DNA of 64,000 nt from Mycobacteriales bacterium (GTDB lineage Bacteria > Actinomycetota > Actinomycetes > DATLTS01). The notes under the pieces were generated by a model. That model saw only the letters and a list, made by a program, of their open reading frames with translations. It was not told the origin of the DNA and did no database searches. Below are positions 45,839 through 55,061 of this stretch, piece by piece (positions within the stretch are counted from its first letter, which is position 1; every line of letters begins with the position of its first letter). The stretch covers positions 1 through 64,000 of the forward strand of contig DATLTS010000014.1 in the NCBI GenBank assembly GCA_035533475.1, given 5' to 3'. The translations under genes and the position numbers were made by a program.

Positions 45839-47143
45839 CTACGAGGCCGTGGCCACCTCGTCGATGTCCGGGCGCGGCATCGGGGCCTCCTCTGGCAACC
45901 GGATATGCACGTGCGGGTGCCGCCGGAACAGGTGCGGCTCGACCCGGAGTTGGCGGCTGCGGGCCAGCACGAGGCCGACGACGAGCGCGGCCACCGCGGA
46001 GATCGCCCCGCCGAGGATGAGGCTGTACCGGGCGCCGGCAACCTGGGCGACCCAACCGACGATGGGGGCTCCGATCGGGGTTCCGCCGAGAAACACCAGC
46101 ACGTAGAGGGCCATCACCCGCCCGCGCATCGCGGCCGAGGAACCGAGTTGCATCGTGGTGTTCGCCGCCGTCGACAGGGTGAGCGCGGCCACCCCGGTCG
46201 GGATCAGCAGCAGCACGAGGGTGAGGTAGCTCGGCATCAGGCCGCTGATCGTCTCGAGGATGCCGAAGGCCAGCGCGGATCCGATCAGCAGGCTCTGCCG
46301 CGGCCGCGGGCGGCGCGCGGCGAGCAGGGCACCGATCAAAGAGCCGAAGGCGAGCGCCGTGGACAGCAGCCCGTAGCTTCCCGCGTTGCGATGGAAGACG
46401 TTCTTTGCGATCAGGGCCATCGTCATTTGGAAGTTCAGCCCGAAGGTGCCGACGATCCCGACCAGCACGATCGGCCAGAGCAGGTCCGGGCGGCCCCGGA
46501 CGTAGGCGAGGCCGGCCCGCAGTTGGCCGGCGGCGCGCGGCTGGCGCGGCGCGAGGTACAAGTCCGCCTCGCGCATGAGCACGAGACCGCCGATCACCGC
46601 GAGGAACGAGACGGCGTTGAACAGGAAGACCGGCCCGGTCCCGATCGCCTCGATGAGCAGGCCGGCGGCTGCCGGACCGGCGATTCGAGCCAGGTTGAAG
46701 GTCGCGCTGTTCAGGCTCACCGCGTTGACGACCTGTGCCGGTCCGACCAGCTCCGCGACGAACGCCTGCCGGGTCGGGGTGTCGATCGCAGACGCCAGAC
46801 CGAGCAGGAAGGCGAGCAGGTACACGTGCCAGAGCACGACGCTGTGCGTGACCACGAGCAGGCCTAGGGCGAGCGCGAAAGCTCCCATGACCGCCTGGGT
46901 GACGATGAGCAGCCGGCGCTTCGAATGCCGGTCCGCGACCACGCCGCCGTAGAGGCTGAGGAACAGCGTCGGCAGGAACTGAAGCGCGGTTGCGTAGCCG
47001 AGGGCAGAGCCGGAGCCGTGGGTCAGCTGGACCACCAGCCAGTCCTGGGCCACCCGCTGCATCCAGGTCCCGGTGAGGGAGACCACCTGGCCGGCCGCGA
47101 ACAACCGGTAGTTGCGAACTCGGAGCGAGGAGAAGATCGTCAT
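45839..47143 (-). CDS. MFS transporter, MarR-controlled
   Basis: 434 aa. Twelve hydrophobic helices; starts SSLRVRNYRLFAAGQVVSLTGTWMQRVAQ and contains GGVVADRHSKRRLL, typical of the enterobactin-exporter/transmembrane-secretion effector MFS branch. A His-rich cytoplasmic tail (HLFRRHPHVHIRLPEE) is unusual. ATG 47143 overlaps the marR stop by 4 nt, so expression follows the MarR gene. Export of a toxic compound is the likely role. Confidence 0.88.
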   Translation of the reverse strand: MTIFSSLRVRNYRLFAAGQVVSLTGTWMQRVAQDWLVVQLTHGSGSALGYATALQFLPTLFLSLYGGVVADRHSKRRLLIVTQAVMGAFALALGLLVVTHSVVLWHVYLLAFLLGLASAIDTPTRQAFVAELVGPAQVVNAVSLNSATFNLARIAGPAAAGLLIEAIGTGPVFLFNAVSFLAVIGGLVLMREADLYLAPRQPRAAGQLRAGLAYVRGRPDLLWPIVLVGIVGTFGLNFQMTMALIAKNVFHRNAGSYGLLSTALAFGSLIGALLAARRPRPRQSLLIGSALAFGILETISGLMPSYLTLVLLLIPTGVAALTLSTAANTTMQLGSSAAMRGRVMALYVLVFLGGTPIGAPIVGWVAQVAGARYSLILGGAISAVAALVVGLVLARSRQLRVEPHLFRRHPHVHIRLPEEAPMPRPDIDEVATAS

Positions 47144-47577
47144 GACTGGGCCAGGCGGTCGAGGATGGGCACGGCCGCGCGGAGCACCTCCAGTTCGTCG
47201 GGTTCCAGCTCGGGCAGGCGGCGAGACAGCCACGCATCTCGCCGGCGACGGTCGGCGGCGAGCAGCGCCCGACCCTCGGCGGAGAGCGCGACGATGGCCT
47301 GCCGGCCGTCGGTCGGGTGGGCCGTGCGCCCGACCAGGCCCTTGGCCTCGAGCAGGGCGATGGTCCGGGTCATCGACGGCGGACGGACCCGCTCGTGTCC
47401 GGCCAGCTCGCTCGGGGAGAGCGGCCCGTGGCGCTCCAGCGACCCGAGCGCGGCCATCTGCGTGAGCGACAGACTGGCGTCGGTGCGCTCCGCGCGCAGC
47501 CGCCGGGCGAGCCGCATGACGCCTATTCGCAGGGCACCGGACAGTTCGGTGTCGGCGCGGGTCGTGCTCTTCGGCAT
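47140..47577 (-). CDS. MarR-family transcriptional regulator
   Basis: About 145 aa from ATG 47577; ATG 47595 would add six residues. Winged helix: LSLTQMAALGSLERHGPLSPSELAGHERVRPPSMTRTIALLEAKGLVGRTAHPTDGRQAIV. The shorter start is preferred because a TATGCT -10-like hexamer lies six bases before it and an inverted repeat encloses the upstream ATG. Co-transcribed with the MFS exporter downstream, which it probably represses. Confidence 0.88.
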   Translation of the reverse strand: MPKSTTRADTELSGALRIGVMRLARRLRAERTDASLSLTQMAALGSLERHGPLSPSELAGHERVRPPSMTRTIALLEAKGLVGRTAHPTDGRQAIVALSAEGRALLAADRRRRDAWLSRRLPELEPDELEVLRAAVPILDRLAQS

Positions 47578-47579
47578 AT

Positions 47580-47609
47580 CGTTAGCATAACTCATGAGCC
47601 TCGCTAACG
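47580..47609. promoter_or_regulatory. Putative MarR operator
   Basis: CGTTAGC (47580-47586) and GCTAACG (47603-47609) are perfect inverted arms with a 16-base spacer. They enclose the putative -10 region (TATGCT on the minus strand) of the marR-MFS unit. Consistent with autorepression and with a near-leaderless marR transcript. Confidence 0.6.
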
Positions 47610-47618
47610 GAAGCGCCG

Positions 47619-48416
47619 CTACCGACCGGTGCCGCTCACGCCCTGGGCGGCGAGGTCGCCCGCCGGCGACGGCCGCCCGCGCAGCAACCAGGCCAGCCCC
47701 ACGGCGAGCAGCGCGCCGAGCACGGGGCCGGCCAGGTAGATCCAGCTCGAGCTGAGCCGGCCACGCACCAGGTCCGGGCCGAGGCTCCGCGCCGGATTCA
47801 TCGAGGCGCCGCTGAGCGGGCTCGCCCACAGCCCGGCCAGCGCGACGTAACCGCCGACTGCGATCGCGGCATTGTGGCCGACGTTTCGGGCGCCGGAGGA
47901 CGTGCCGAGGATGACCGAGACGAGGCCGAGGGTGAGCACGACCTCGACGACGAACGCGGTGCCGGAGCTGACCCCACGGACCCGGGTACTCGCCCCGAGG
48001 TCGCCGACCACTCCGAACAGCGCCCGGAGCAGGCCGGCGGCCGCTACCGCCCCGAGCAGCTGGACGACGACGTACCCGGGCACCCGCCGCCAGGGGAAGT
48101 GACCGCGCACCGAGAACCCGATGGTGACCGCCGGGTTGAGGTGCGCCCCCGAGGTCTCCCCCACGGTGTAGATCAGCGCGAGCACCATCACGCCGGGCGC
48201 GACGACGGCCGCCACCCGACCGATCCCTCCGTGGCTCACCGCATCGGCAACCCCGGCCCCGGCGGCGACGAGGACGAGGAAGAAGGTGCCGACGAACTCG
48301 GCGACCAACCGGCGCCACTCCTGACCGGGATCGGCGAAGGACCTCAGCCCGGTCGACCAGCGCTCCTCGGCCAGCCGAGGGGTGGCGCCGGGGAGCAGGT
48401 GGGCGGGTCCGGACAT
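47619..48416 (-). CDS. Aquaporin, MIP family
   Basis: 265 aa from ATG 48416. Six helices with two NPA boxes, GAHLNPAVTIG and GASMNPARSLGPD. The ar/R filter residues (small residues plus Arg after the second NPA) suggest a water- or small-solute-type channel rather than a classic glycerol facilitator. A hydrophilic N-terminal 35 residues precede helix 1 (FVGTFFLVLVAAGAGVADA). Follows the SpoIIE gene on the same strand with a 7-nt gap. Confidence 0.9.
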   Translation of the reverse strand: MSGPAHLLPGATPRLAEERWSTGLRSFADPGQEWRRLVAEFVGTFFLVLVAAGAGVADAVSHGGIGRVAAVVAPGVMVLALIYTVGETSGAHLNPAVTIGFSVRGHFPWRRVPGYVVVQLLGAVAAAGLLRALFGVVGDLGASTRVRGVSSGTAFVVEVVLTLGLVSVILGTSSGARNVGHNAAIAVGGYVALAGLWASPLSGASMNPARSLGPDLVRGRLSSSWIYLAGPVLGALLAVGLAWLLRGRPSPAGDLAAQGVSGTGR

Positions 48417-48423
48417 CCCGAGC

Positions 48424-51400
48424 TCACCCGACCGGCAGCTTGACGGCGAGCAGCGCCATGTCGTCTCGGGGCGCGCCCGCACAGAAGCCGAGGACCGCTG
48501 CCTCCAACTCCCCGACCAGCTCGGCGGCCGTAGCCGCGGTCGAGTTCATGAGCGTCATCGCCAGCAGGTCGTCGGCGAATCTGCCGTCGGCGGAACGGCC
48601 CTCCAGGTAGCCATCGGTGAAGGCTACGAAGACGTCGCCCGGACCAAGGCGGATCTCGACGACGTCCAGCGTCGGCACCGCAAACCAGCCGAGCGCGCCA
48701 CCCCCAGTGTCGATCGTCGTAACCGACCCGTCGGCGCGGCGGAGCAGGGCCGCCGGGTGCCCGCCGGAGCACAGCGAGATGTCCAGCCCGCCGGGCCGCG
48801 GGGTCAGCTCCGCGTAGACGGCGGTGGCAAACAGCTCGCCGCCGGTTCCCGGCTCGGCGATGAGCAGCGCGTCGTTGAGCTCGGCCAGCACGTCATCCGG
48901 CCGTGCCGCGTGCCGGGAGGCGACTCGCACCGTGTACCGGACGAGCGCGGCGAGAGCGGCCGCCGCGACTCCCTTGCCGGGCACGTCGGCCACCAAGGCG
49001 GCCCAGGTCGGCGGATCGCGCCGCAGCCCCCAGACGTCGTAGACGTCGCCACCGGGGTCGCTGCCGTGGCCGGCGCAGTGATAGCGCGCGGCCAGCTCGA
49101 GGCCGGGGATGGCCGGCAGGCTCGCCGGAAGAAGGCTCTGCGCCAGGGCGACGGCGGTCTCCTCCAGGGCTCGGTGCGATCGAGCGTTGTCGATGGCCAT
49201 ACCCGCCCGCCGGGCCAGGTCCCCGGCGAAGTCGAGGTCTTCGCCGTCGTAGTGCCGGCCGGACTCGGCTCTGATCATCGTGAGCACCCCGAGCACCCGC
49301 CGGCCCACCGCGAGCGGGACGAACAGGATGCTCGACATGCCGAGCTCGCGAAGAATCCGCAGCTGGTCCTCGTCGACGGCGCCTTCGACGAGCATCCGGT
49401 CGGTGACGTTTGCGTGGAGCCGCCCGATCCCGCTGCGGATCACCTCGGCCGGCCCGGCGGGGGCGTCGAGCGACGCCCAATAGCGCCGCTGAACCTCCTC
49501 GGCCATGGCGACCTTGGTCGGGTCGCTGTGGGCGACCGCGACGGTTTCGAGCCGACCGTTCTCGACGATGGCGACGGTGCACCAGTCGGCCAGCCGGGGA
49601 ACGGCGAGCCGGGCGAGGTTGGCCAGCGCGGTCCGATAGTCGAGGCTGCTGCCGAACTCCGCGGAGGCGTCGGCGAGGAAGATCAGCTTGTCCCGGGCAT
49701 CTTGAGCTTCGTCGAGGGCGAGGGACCGGGCGATGGCCTGCGCGCAGACATCGGAGAGTGCGCCGAAAAAAGCCCGGTCGTCGTCCTCGAGCGGCCAATT
49801 ACCCTGAAGCGACAGGGTGAGAACGCCCAACCGCTGCGCCTCGACCGTCAAGGGCAGGCAGACCAGGGTCCGGTCGTAGAACTGCCCGAGGCCCGCCAGC
49901 TCCGGATAGCGCAGGTCCCAATCGGCCCGGCCGGAGACGACGACGATCTGGCCGGAGCGAAAGGCCTCGCTGGCCGGCAGTACCGCGTCCACCGGATAGG
50001 AGCGGTAGCGGGCCAAGCTGACGTCCTGACCACGACGGCGGCTGCGCAGCTCGAGCGCCCTGCCGTCCCCGCTGACCAGCGACGCGGTAGCCACCTCCGC
50101 GCCGACCATTCCCGCCAGGTGCTCGACGACCAGGTCGAGCACCTGCGCCGAACCTGGCGCCGCGGCCAACGCGGCGGTGACCGACTGGAGCCGCCCGAGA
50201 CGCTCTGCTGTCCGGCGCTGGCCTTCGAAGAGCCGGGTCCGTTCCAGGGTCTGCGCGGTCTGCGCCGCGAGCGCCAACAGGTAGTCACGCTCGTCGCTGT
50301 CGATCCGCCGCGGCTCCGCGAACGAGAAGCTCAACACCCCGACGACCCGGCCGCCCACGGCGAGCGGGACCACCGCGAGGGACTCGGCCCAGACCGGGAC
50401 CCCGGCGGCCCAGCTCGGGCCCGCCGGATCGGCCGCGCCCTCCTCCGCGTACCTGCGGAGGAGGCCCGCGTCCCGGCCGAACTCGCCGACCGGGAGCAGG
50501 ACGTCGCCGGGTCCCCGCAGGGCGAGTAGTCCCCCGGCGGCACCCAGCACGGCCCGTCCCTCGCCGAGGATGACGCCGGGGACCTCCTCCGACGACGTGG
50601 CCGCGGCCAACGCGGCGGTCATCGACTGGAGCCGGGCGGCCCGCTCGCTGGAGCGCTGCCGGGCGGTGATCGCGCGCAGCTCCGTCAGGAGCCGGGCCTC
50701 GAACGACTCGGGCACCGCGGCAGGCTCGCCCGCGGCGGCCCTTCGGAGGTGGTCCACGAGGCCCTCGACGTACCACCGGCGGAAGACCCGGTACTCCGCC
50801 GGGGACTCGAGGGTGAGGAGTCGGGCGTCGCGGGCGTACGCGTCCGCCTCGTCCAGACCGGCAAGGTAGTCGAGCCCGGCGTCGGCGGCGTCCAGCGGCA
50901 GCGTCAGCGTCAGCGTGACCCGGAGGTCCCCGCGCCCGGCGGCCGCGATCGCCTGCCGCTTGATCGACTGGCGGGCCTCGGCGAAGCGGTGCACCACTCG
51001 TTCGATCAGGTCGGCGAGCTGGCTCGGCACCAGTGGGGTACTGCCGGCGCTCGCCCCGGCAGCGGCGAGGGTGAACTCCCGGATCAGGCTGTCCACGTGG
51101 TTTTTCGCCGCGAGCAACAGGTCGGTGGGCACGTCGCCCAGGGTCACCCGGTAGCGCCGGCCGGGGAGTTCGGCGTCGTCGTCCCAGCCCGCCAGCCGGG
51201 CGTCCGCGTCGGCATCCACCTCGAGCTCGGCGGACTCCCCCGCCGGGTCCAGCAGACACCACACGACCTTGCCGGCGTCGGTCGTGTCCACCCCGAACCG
51301 GGTCGCGATCGCCCGGACGAGCGTCAGTCCCCGCCCGGTCATCCCCTCGCCGTCGTCCAGCCCACGCAACGGGCGGATCCGACTCGTGTCGGCCACCGCG

Positions 51401-51609
51401 ATCCGCAGTCCGGGCGAGTCCATGCTCAGCTCGAGGCCGACCGGCGGACCGGCGTGGAGCAACGCGTTGGTCACCAGCTCGCTCACGATCAGCTCTGCGT
51501 CAGCGACCAGTTCGGGGAGCCCCCACGAGCCGAGTCGGCCACGGATGAATGCGCGAGCCAGGGGGACCGCATCGGTCTCCCCGGCGAGCGACAGCACCTC
51601 GCTGATCAC
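48424..51609 (-). CDS. SpoIIE/PP2C phosphatase with N-terminal anti-sigma kinase domain and GAF domains
   Basis: 1061 aa from GTG 51609. The N-terminal HATPase (about 15-130) has the N box SELVTNALLHAG and G box GRGLTLVRAIATRF of RsbW-type kinases. A helical region then leads to GAF-like domains (three similar segments: AARLQSMTAALAAATSS, ERLGRLQSVTAALAAAP and a third starting DKLIFLADASAEFGSSL). The C-terminal PP2C domain (about 840-1061) keeps GGDVYDVW, VADVPGKGV, FTDGYLEG and RDDMALLAV. Such hybrid sensors set stress sigma-factor partner phosphorylation. Promoter region divergent to the DUF2530 gene. Confidence 0.9.
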   Translation of the reverse strand: MISEVLSLAGETDAVPLARAFIRGRLGSWGLPELVADAELIVSELVTNALLHAGPPVGLELSMDSPGLRIAVADTSRIRPLRGLDDGEGMTGRGLTLVRAIATRFGVDTTDAGKVVWCLLDPAGESAELEVDADADARLAGWDDDAELPGRRYRVTLGDVPTDLLLAAKNHVDSLIREFTLAAAGASAGSTPLVPSQLADLIERVVHRFAEARQSIKRQAIAAAGRGDLRVTLTLTLPLDAADAGLDYLAGLDEADAYARDARLLTLESPAEYRVFRRWYVEGLVDHLRRAAAGEPAAVPESFEARLLTELRAITARQRSSERAARLQSMTAALAAATSSEEVPGVILGEGRAVLGAAGGLLALRGPGDVLLPVGEFGRDAGLLRRYAEEGAADPAGPSWAAGVPVWAESLAVVPLAVGGRVVGVLSFSFAEPRRIDSDERDYLLALAAQTAQTLERTRLFEGQRRTAERLGRLQSVTAALAAAPGSAQVLDLVVEHLAGMVGAEVATASLVSGDGRALELRSRRRGQDVSLARYRSYPVDAVLPASEAFRSGQIVVVSGRADWDLRYPELAGLGQFYDRTLVCLPLTVEAQRLGVLTLSLQGNWPLEDDDRAFFGALSDVCAQAIARSLALDEAQDARDKLIFLADASAEFGSSLDYRTALANLARLAVPRLADWCTVAIVENGRLETVAVAHSDPTKVAMAEEVQRRYWASLDAPAGPAEVIRSGIGRLHANVTDRMLVEGAVDEDQLRILRELGMSSILFVPLAVGRRVLGVLTMIRAESGRHYDGEDLDFAGDLARRAGMAIDNARSHRALEETAVALAQSLLPASLPAIPGLELAARYHCAGHGSDPGGDVYDVWGLRRDPPTWAALVADVPGKGVAAAALAALVRYTVRVASRHAARPDDVLAELNDALLIAEPGTGGELFATAVYAELTPRPGGLDISLCSGGHPAALLRRADGSVTTIDTGGGALGWFAVPTLDVVEIRLGPGDVFVAFTDGYLEGRSADGRFADDLLAMTLMNSTAATAAELVGELEAAVLGFCAGAPRDDMALLAVKLPVG

Positions 51610-51761
51610 AACCTCACCCCCAACTCGCGGCGCGAGTCCGAGAGTAGGCCGACGGCGGCCCGTCGCCCCCTCGACCGGCCAAGTCTGGGCAGTCGCGTTG
51701 GGGACGGATGCCCTCGTTATGGCACAAAAACCGTGCGCTTGGACCGGGTTAGATTGGGCAC

Positions 51762-51992
51762 ATGGCCCGCCGCCCGGATCCACCACCGCTCGCCACGAAC
51801 GACGCGCGCGCGGTGGCGGTCGGGTTGGCGCTGTGGCTGGTCGCCCTTGCGGTGCTGGTGCCGATGCATGCGTCGCTGTCCCGCCACCACGAGATCTGGT
51901 GGATCTGGACCTGCGTGGTCGGTCTCGTCCTCGGCGGCTACGGGCTGTGGTTCGTCGTCTGGTTGCAGCGCCGGAGGCGATCGCCCGGCTAG
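51762..51992 (+). CDS. DUF2530 small membrane protein
   Basis: 76 aa. Two helices, AVAVGLALWLVALAVLVPMH and IWWIWTCVVGLVLGGYGLWFVVWL, with an RRRRSPG tail, the layout of the actinobacterial DUF2530 family. Function unknown. Divergent from the SpoIIE gene; convergent with and touching the sacsin-like gene (4-nt overlap). Confidence 0.8.
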   Translation: MARRPDPPPLATNDARAVAVGLALWLVALAVLVPMHASLSRHHEIWWIWTCVVGLVLGGYGLWFVVWLQRRRRSPG

Positions 51993-54900
51993 TCGAGGTC
52001 CGTCTCCGTGCGCAGCCGCTCCACCAACTCGACCGGTGCGTCGTCGGCGAGCAGCGCCGCTTCGGTGAGAACCGCGCGCAGTGTCCAATCGCCCACCGCC
52101 CAGGCGGCCCCACGGCCGAGGCCGATCATGCGGTGGCCGGCGTCGACGTGCAGCACCCCGTCGGCGAACCACCACGGCACCGTCCGGCCGCCGACGCGCA
52201 ACGGGGTGTGCTCGACGTAGGACGTCGGCAGGCCCGGCACCAGATCGCGCAGCAGCCCGGGGACGTCGCGGTCGCTTCCCACCGACTCGACCGGGTGGTC
52301 CCCCCGAAGGCCCAGCACCTGGACCCCCAGCGCCGCCCCCAGCGCCGCCCCGACCTCGAGCCGGCAGGGCAGCACCGCCCGACCGTCCGCGAACGGCGCC
52401 CGGTCGGGTGCGGCGAGCACGACCGCGTCTCCGGGCGGGACCACGTCGAGGCGGCCGCCCCGGACTCCGCGGACCTGCCCGGGGGGTCGCTGTGGCGGGC
52501 GTTCGGCCAGCCAGCCGTGCAACGTCCGCACGATCCTGCGGTCCAGCACGCGGGCCGGATCGGCGAGCCGGGCCGCCACGTCGTCCGGGTCGGCGTCGTC
52601 GAGCGATCGCAGCACCCCGAGCGCCGCGGCGAACTCGGCGTCGACGAGAGGGGGTGCGGGGTCGTATAGACCGTGCAGCTCGGGGTCGGCGTCAGCGGCG
52701 CGGAGCCGATCGGGCCGGGCCCCGTCGAGCACCGGATGCCGGGCCAGCCACCAGGCGGTGTAGGGCACGCGCGGATAGCGCCGGCCGCCGGCAAGCACGT
52801 GCACCGGCTCGACGACGAGGGCCCGCAGCCGCGATCCGCCCAGCAGTTCGAGCACCCGCGGCCAGACATCCGCCCGGACCAGCTCGAGGTCGCGGACCGC
52901 GCCGAACTCTGCGATCACCGCGTCGTCCGCCGCACCGACCGAGTCGCGCAGCCAGGCCAGCCAGCCGGCCTCCGCGTCGAGGTCGTGCTCGCCCGGGCCG
53001 TCCAGTGACAGCTCCGCGTCGGCAACCGTGGCGAACCCGTCGAGTACCCCGACCGCCGCCAGGGCGTCCCGGCCCCAGCGCTCCACGAGCGAGACGTCGA
53101 CCCGGCCGAACGGCGCGTCGTCCTCGACCAGCCCGGCCAACACCCCGTCCGGCAGCAGCAGCTCGCCGGCCGGATAGGGCTCGCCGTCCGCACCCGGCAA
53201 TGCAAGCTCGGACAGCCAGGGCCGGTCGGCGAAGGTGGCCCCGGATGCCGCGACCAGTCCGAGCACCGCGTCCGCGAGCAGGTTCGGATCCGCGCCGTCG
53301 AGCGCCGCGTCGAAGGAGGCCTCGACCGCCGCCCGCAACCGCGGCTCGTCGAGGAGGCGGGCCGGGTCGGCGTCGCTCGCACCGAGCGCCCGCAGCAGGG
53401 GGTGCGCGGCCGCCGGGTGCACGACCCGCAGGTCCAGCGCCTCCACCACCGCCGGTGCTAGCCCCTCGCCGCCGAGGACGAGGCCGCGCGGCCCGCGGGC
53501 CAGCCGGCCGTCGGTGAGCGGGACCGGCAGGCCGGCCAGCGGCTCGCGCTCGGCGGGGGTCGGCGGGAGGGCGGTGTCGAGGCCGACGTAGACGGCGAAC
53601 CACCAGTCCGGCGGCCGATCGGCACCGGCTAGCGCATCGACGACCTCGGCGAGACCCGGCCGGCGCACACCGAGGACGGCCAGCGCCCGGTCCCCGTCGC
53701 CGCCGGTCCAGCCCGCTTCGAGCAGGCCACCGATCACGCCGGCCAGCGGCTGGACCAGCGCATCGTCGAGCGCGATCGCCTCGCTCGGCCGGAGCCCGCC
53801 CTCCGCGGCCCCGGCGGGGACTGCGGGCACTGCGGGCACTGCGGGCACTGCGGGCACCAGGAAGGCCGTACCGGCCAGCTCGGCGAGGATCGCCCGGCGC
53901 AGCTCCGCGTCGAGCTCGCCGGCAGCCGGCCCGGTGGGGACCAGCCGCAGGCGGGACGGCAGCGCCGGCAGCTCACCGAGGACCGCCGCGTACCCCTCCG
54001 CGGCCCGGGCCACGAGGAAGTCCCGGAGCGGGCCGGGCGCGACGTGGCGCCGGGACGGGTCGAGCGGGAAGCTCGCGATGAGCAGAGCCGGCAACCCGAG
54101 CGGCTCATCGGTCGGGGTCGGTGCCCGGGCGACGCCGTCCACCGGGAGGCGTCCGGATGGCTCGCCGGCCGAATCCACCGGAACCGCCCAGGTCACGTTC
54201 CAGACCGGCCGCCAGCGCTCCTCCACCGGTCGCTGCTCGAGCAGGCCGGGCGCGAGTTCGCCACCGCCACGGCGGACCCGCCACCTGGTGACCTCCGGTC
54301 CGTCGTGGATCTCGACGAGGGTGTCGGGGCCGACGGCGGCGTGCAGCCGGCGCACCCGGCCGTCGATCTCCACCTCCACCGTCGCCAGGTCGGGCAGCGC
54401 GAGCAGCAGCCCGGGATCGACGCCGCCGAGCATCTCGCGCACCGCGCGTTCGGCGTCGCCGTCGCGCAACGGCAGCACGACCGCCGTGTCGAACCCGGCC
54501 GGCGGCGGGGTGTCGTCCGGCCAGGGCAGCCGCAGCAGGGGCACCCCGCCGCCCCGGGCGTCGATCTCCGCGCGCAGGCCGGGCACCGCCTCCGCCGCCC
54601 GGCGGCTCTCCGCCGCCGACCAGCGCACCCCTCCGGTGGTGGAGCGGATCGCCGGCTGGTCGCTCACCGCAACCACCGCTGCGAAGCCGACCCCGAAGCG
54701 TCCGATCGTGCCCGGGCCACGCTTCGCCGACGCCCGCAAACTGACCAGGGATTCGACGCCCGGGCGGTCCAGCGGGGCGCCGGTGTTGGCGGCGACGAGC
54801 ACACCGTCGGCGAGGGTGAGCCGCAGCGCACCCGCGGTGCCGTCCGATGCTCGGCGCGCGGCGTCCGCTGCATTCTGGGCCAGCTCCACCACCAGCCGAT

Positions 54901-55057
54901 CGCGGTAGCCGCCGAGTGCGTGGTCCTCCTCCGAGTTCGCGTCCTCGCGGAAGCGGGACACCGACCCGGCCCAGCCGGCGAGCACCCGGCGGCGAAGCTC
55001 CGCGGTGTCGAACCGGTCGGCGGTGTCGAACCGGTCGGCGGCGCCGGCCCGGCTCAC
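51989..55057 (-). CDS. Sacsin/Hsp90-like HATPase-domain protein
   Basis: 1022 aa from GTG 55057. The N-terminal ATPase module (about 20-250) has VVELAQNAADAARR (Asn and Asp of the GHKL N box), GTIGRFGVGFAAV and a DNAGxG-like VAANTGAPL; this matches the sacsin-type HSP90-like ATPase family seen in actinobacteria. The remaining 750 residues are Asp/Ala-rich and unassigned. Two DNA-level slips are visible: an 18-bp tandem giving ADRFDTADRFDTAEL at the N-terminus and 9-bp units giving VPAVPAVPAVPA near residue 400. A chaperone-like role is inferred. Confidence 0.8.
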   Translation of the reverse strand: MSRAGAADRFDTADRFDTAELRRRVLAGWAGSVSRFREDANSEEDHALGGYRDRLVVELAQNAADAARRASDGTAGALRLTLADGVLVAANTGAPLDRPGVESLVSLRASAKRGPGTIGRFGVGFAAVVAVSDQPAIRSTTGGVRWSAAESRRAAEAVPGLRAEIDARGGGVPLLRLPWPDDTPPPAGFDTAVVLPLRDGDAERAVREMLGGVDPGLLLALPDLATVEVEIDGRVRRLHAAVGPDTLVEIHDGPEVTRWRVRRGGGELAPGLLEQRPVEERWRPVWNVTWAVPVDSAGEPSGRLPVDGVARAPTPTDEPLGLPALLIASFPLDPSRRHVAPGPLRDFLVARAAEGYAAVLGELPALPSRLRLVPTGPAAGELDAELRRAILAELAGTAFLVPAVPAVPAVPAVPAGAAEGGLRPSEAIALDDALVQPLAGVIGGLLEAGWTGGDGDRALAVLGVRRPGLAEVVDALAGADRPPDWWFAVYVGLDTALPPTPAEREPLAGLPVPLTDGRLARGPRGLVLGGEGLAPAVVEALDLRVVHPAAAHPLLRALGASDADPARLLDEPRLRAAVEASFDAALDGADPNLLADAVLGLVAASGATFADRPWLSELALPGADGEPYPAGELLLPDGVLAGLVEDDAPFGRVDVSLVERWGRDALAAVGVLDGFATVADAELSLDGPGEHDLDAEAGWLAWLRDSVGAADDAVIAEFGAVRDLELVRADVWPRVLELLGGSRLRALVVEPVHVLAGGRRYPRVPYTAWWLARHPVLDGARPDRLRAADADPELHGLYDPAPPLVDAEFAAALGVLRSLDDADPDDVAARLADPARVLDRRIVRTLHGWLAERPPQRPPGQVRGVRGGRLDVVPPGDAVVLAAPDRAPFADGRAVLPCRLEVGAALGAALGVQVLGLRGDHPVESVGSDRDVPGLLRDLVPGLPTSYVEHTPLRVGGRTVPWWFADGVLHVDAGHRMIGLGRGAAWAVGDWTLRAVLTEAALLADDAPVELVERLRTETDLD

Positions 55058-55061
55058 CGGG

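Noticed and set aside
53818-53857. 9-bp tandem units as a possible phase-variation or CRISPR-like array
   Set aside because: In-frame repeats inside the sacsin-like gene (Val-Pro-Ala units). Length change would not shift the frame and there are no spacers.
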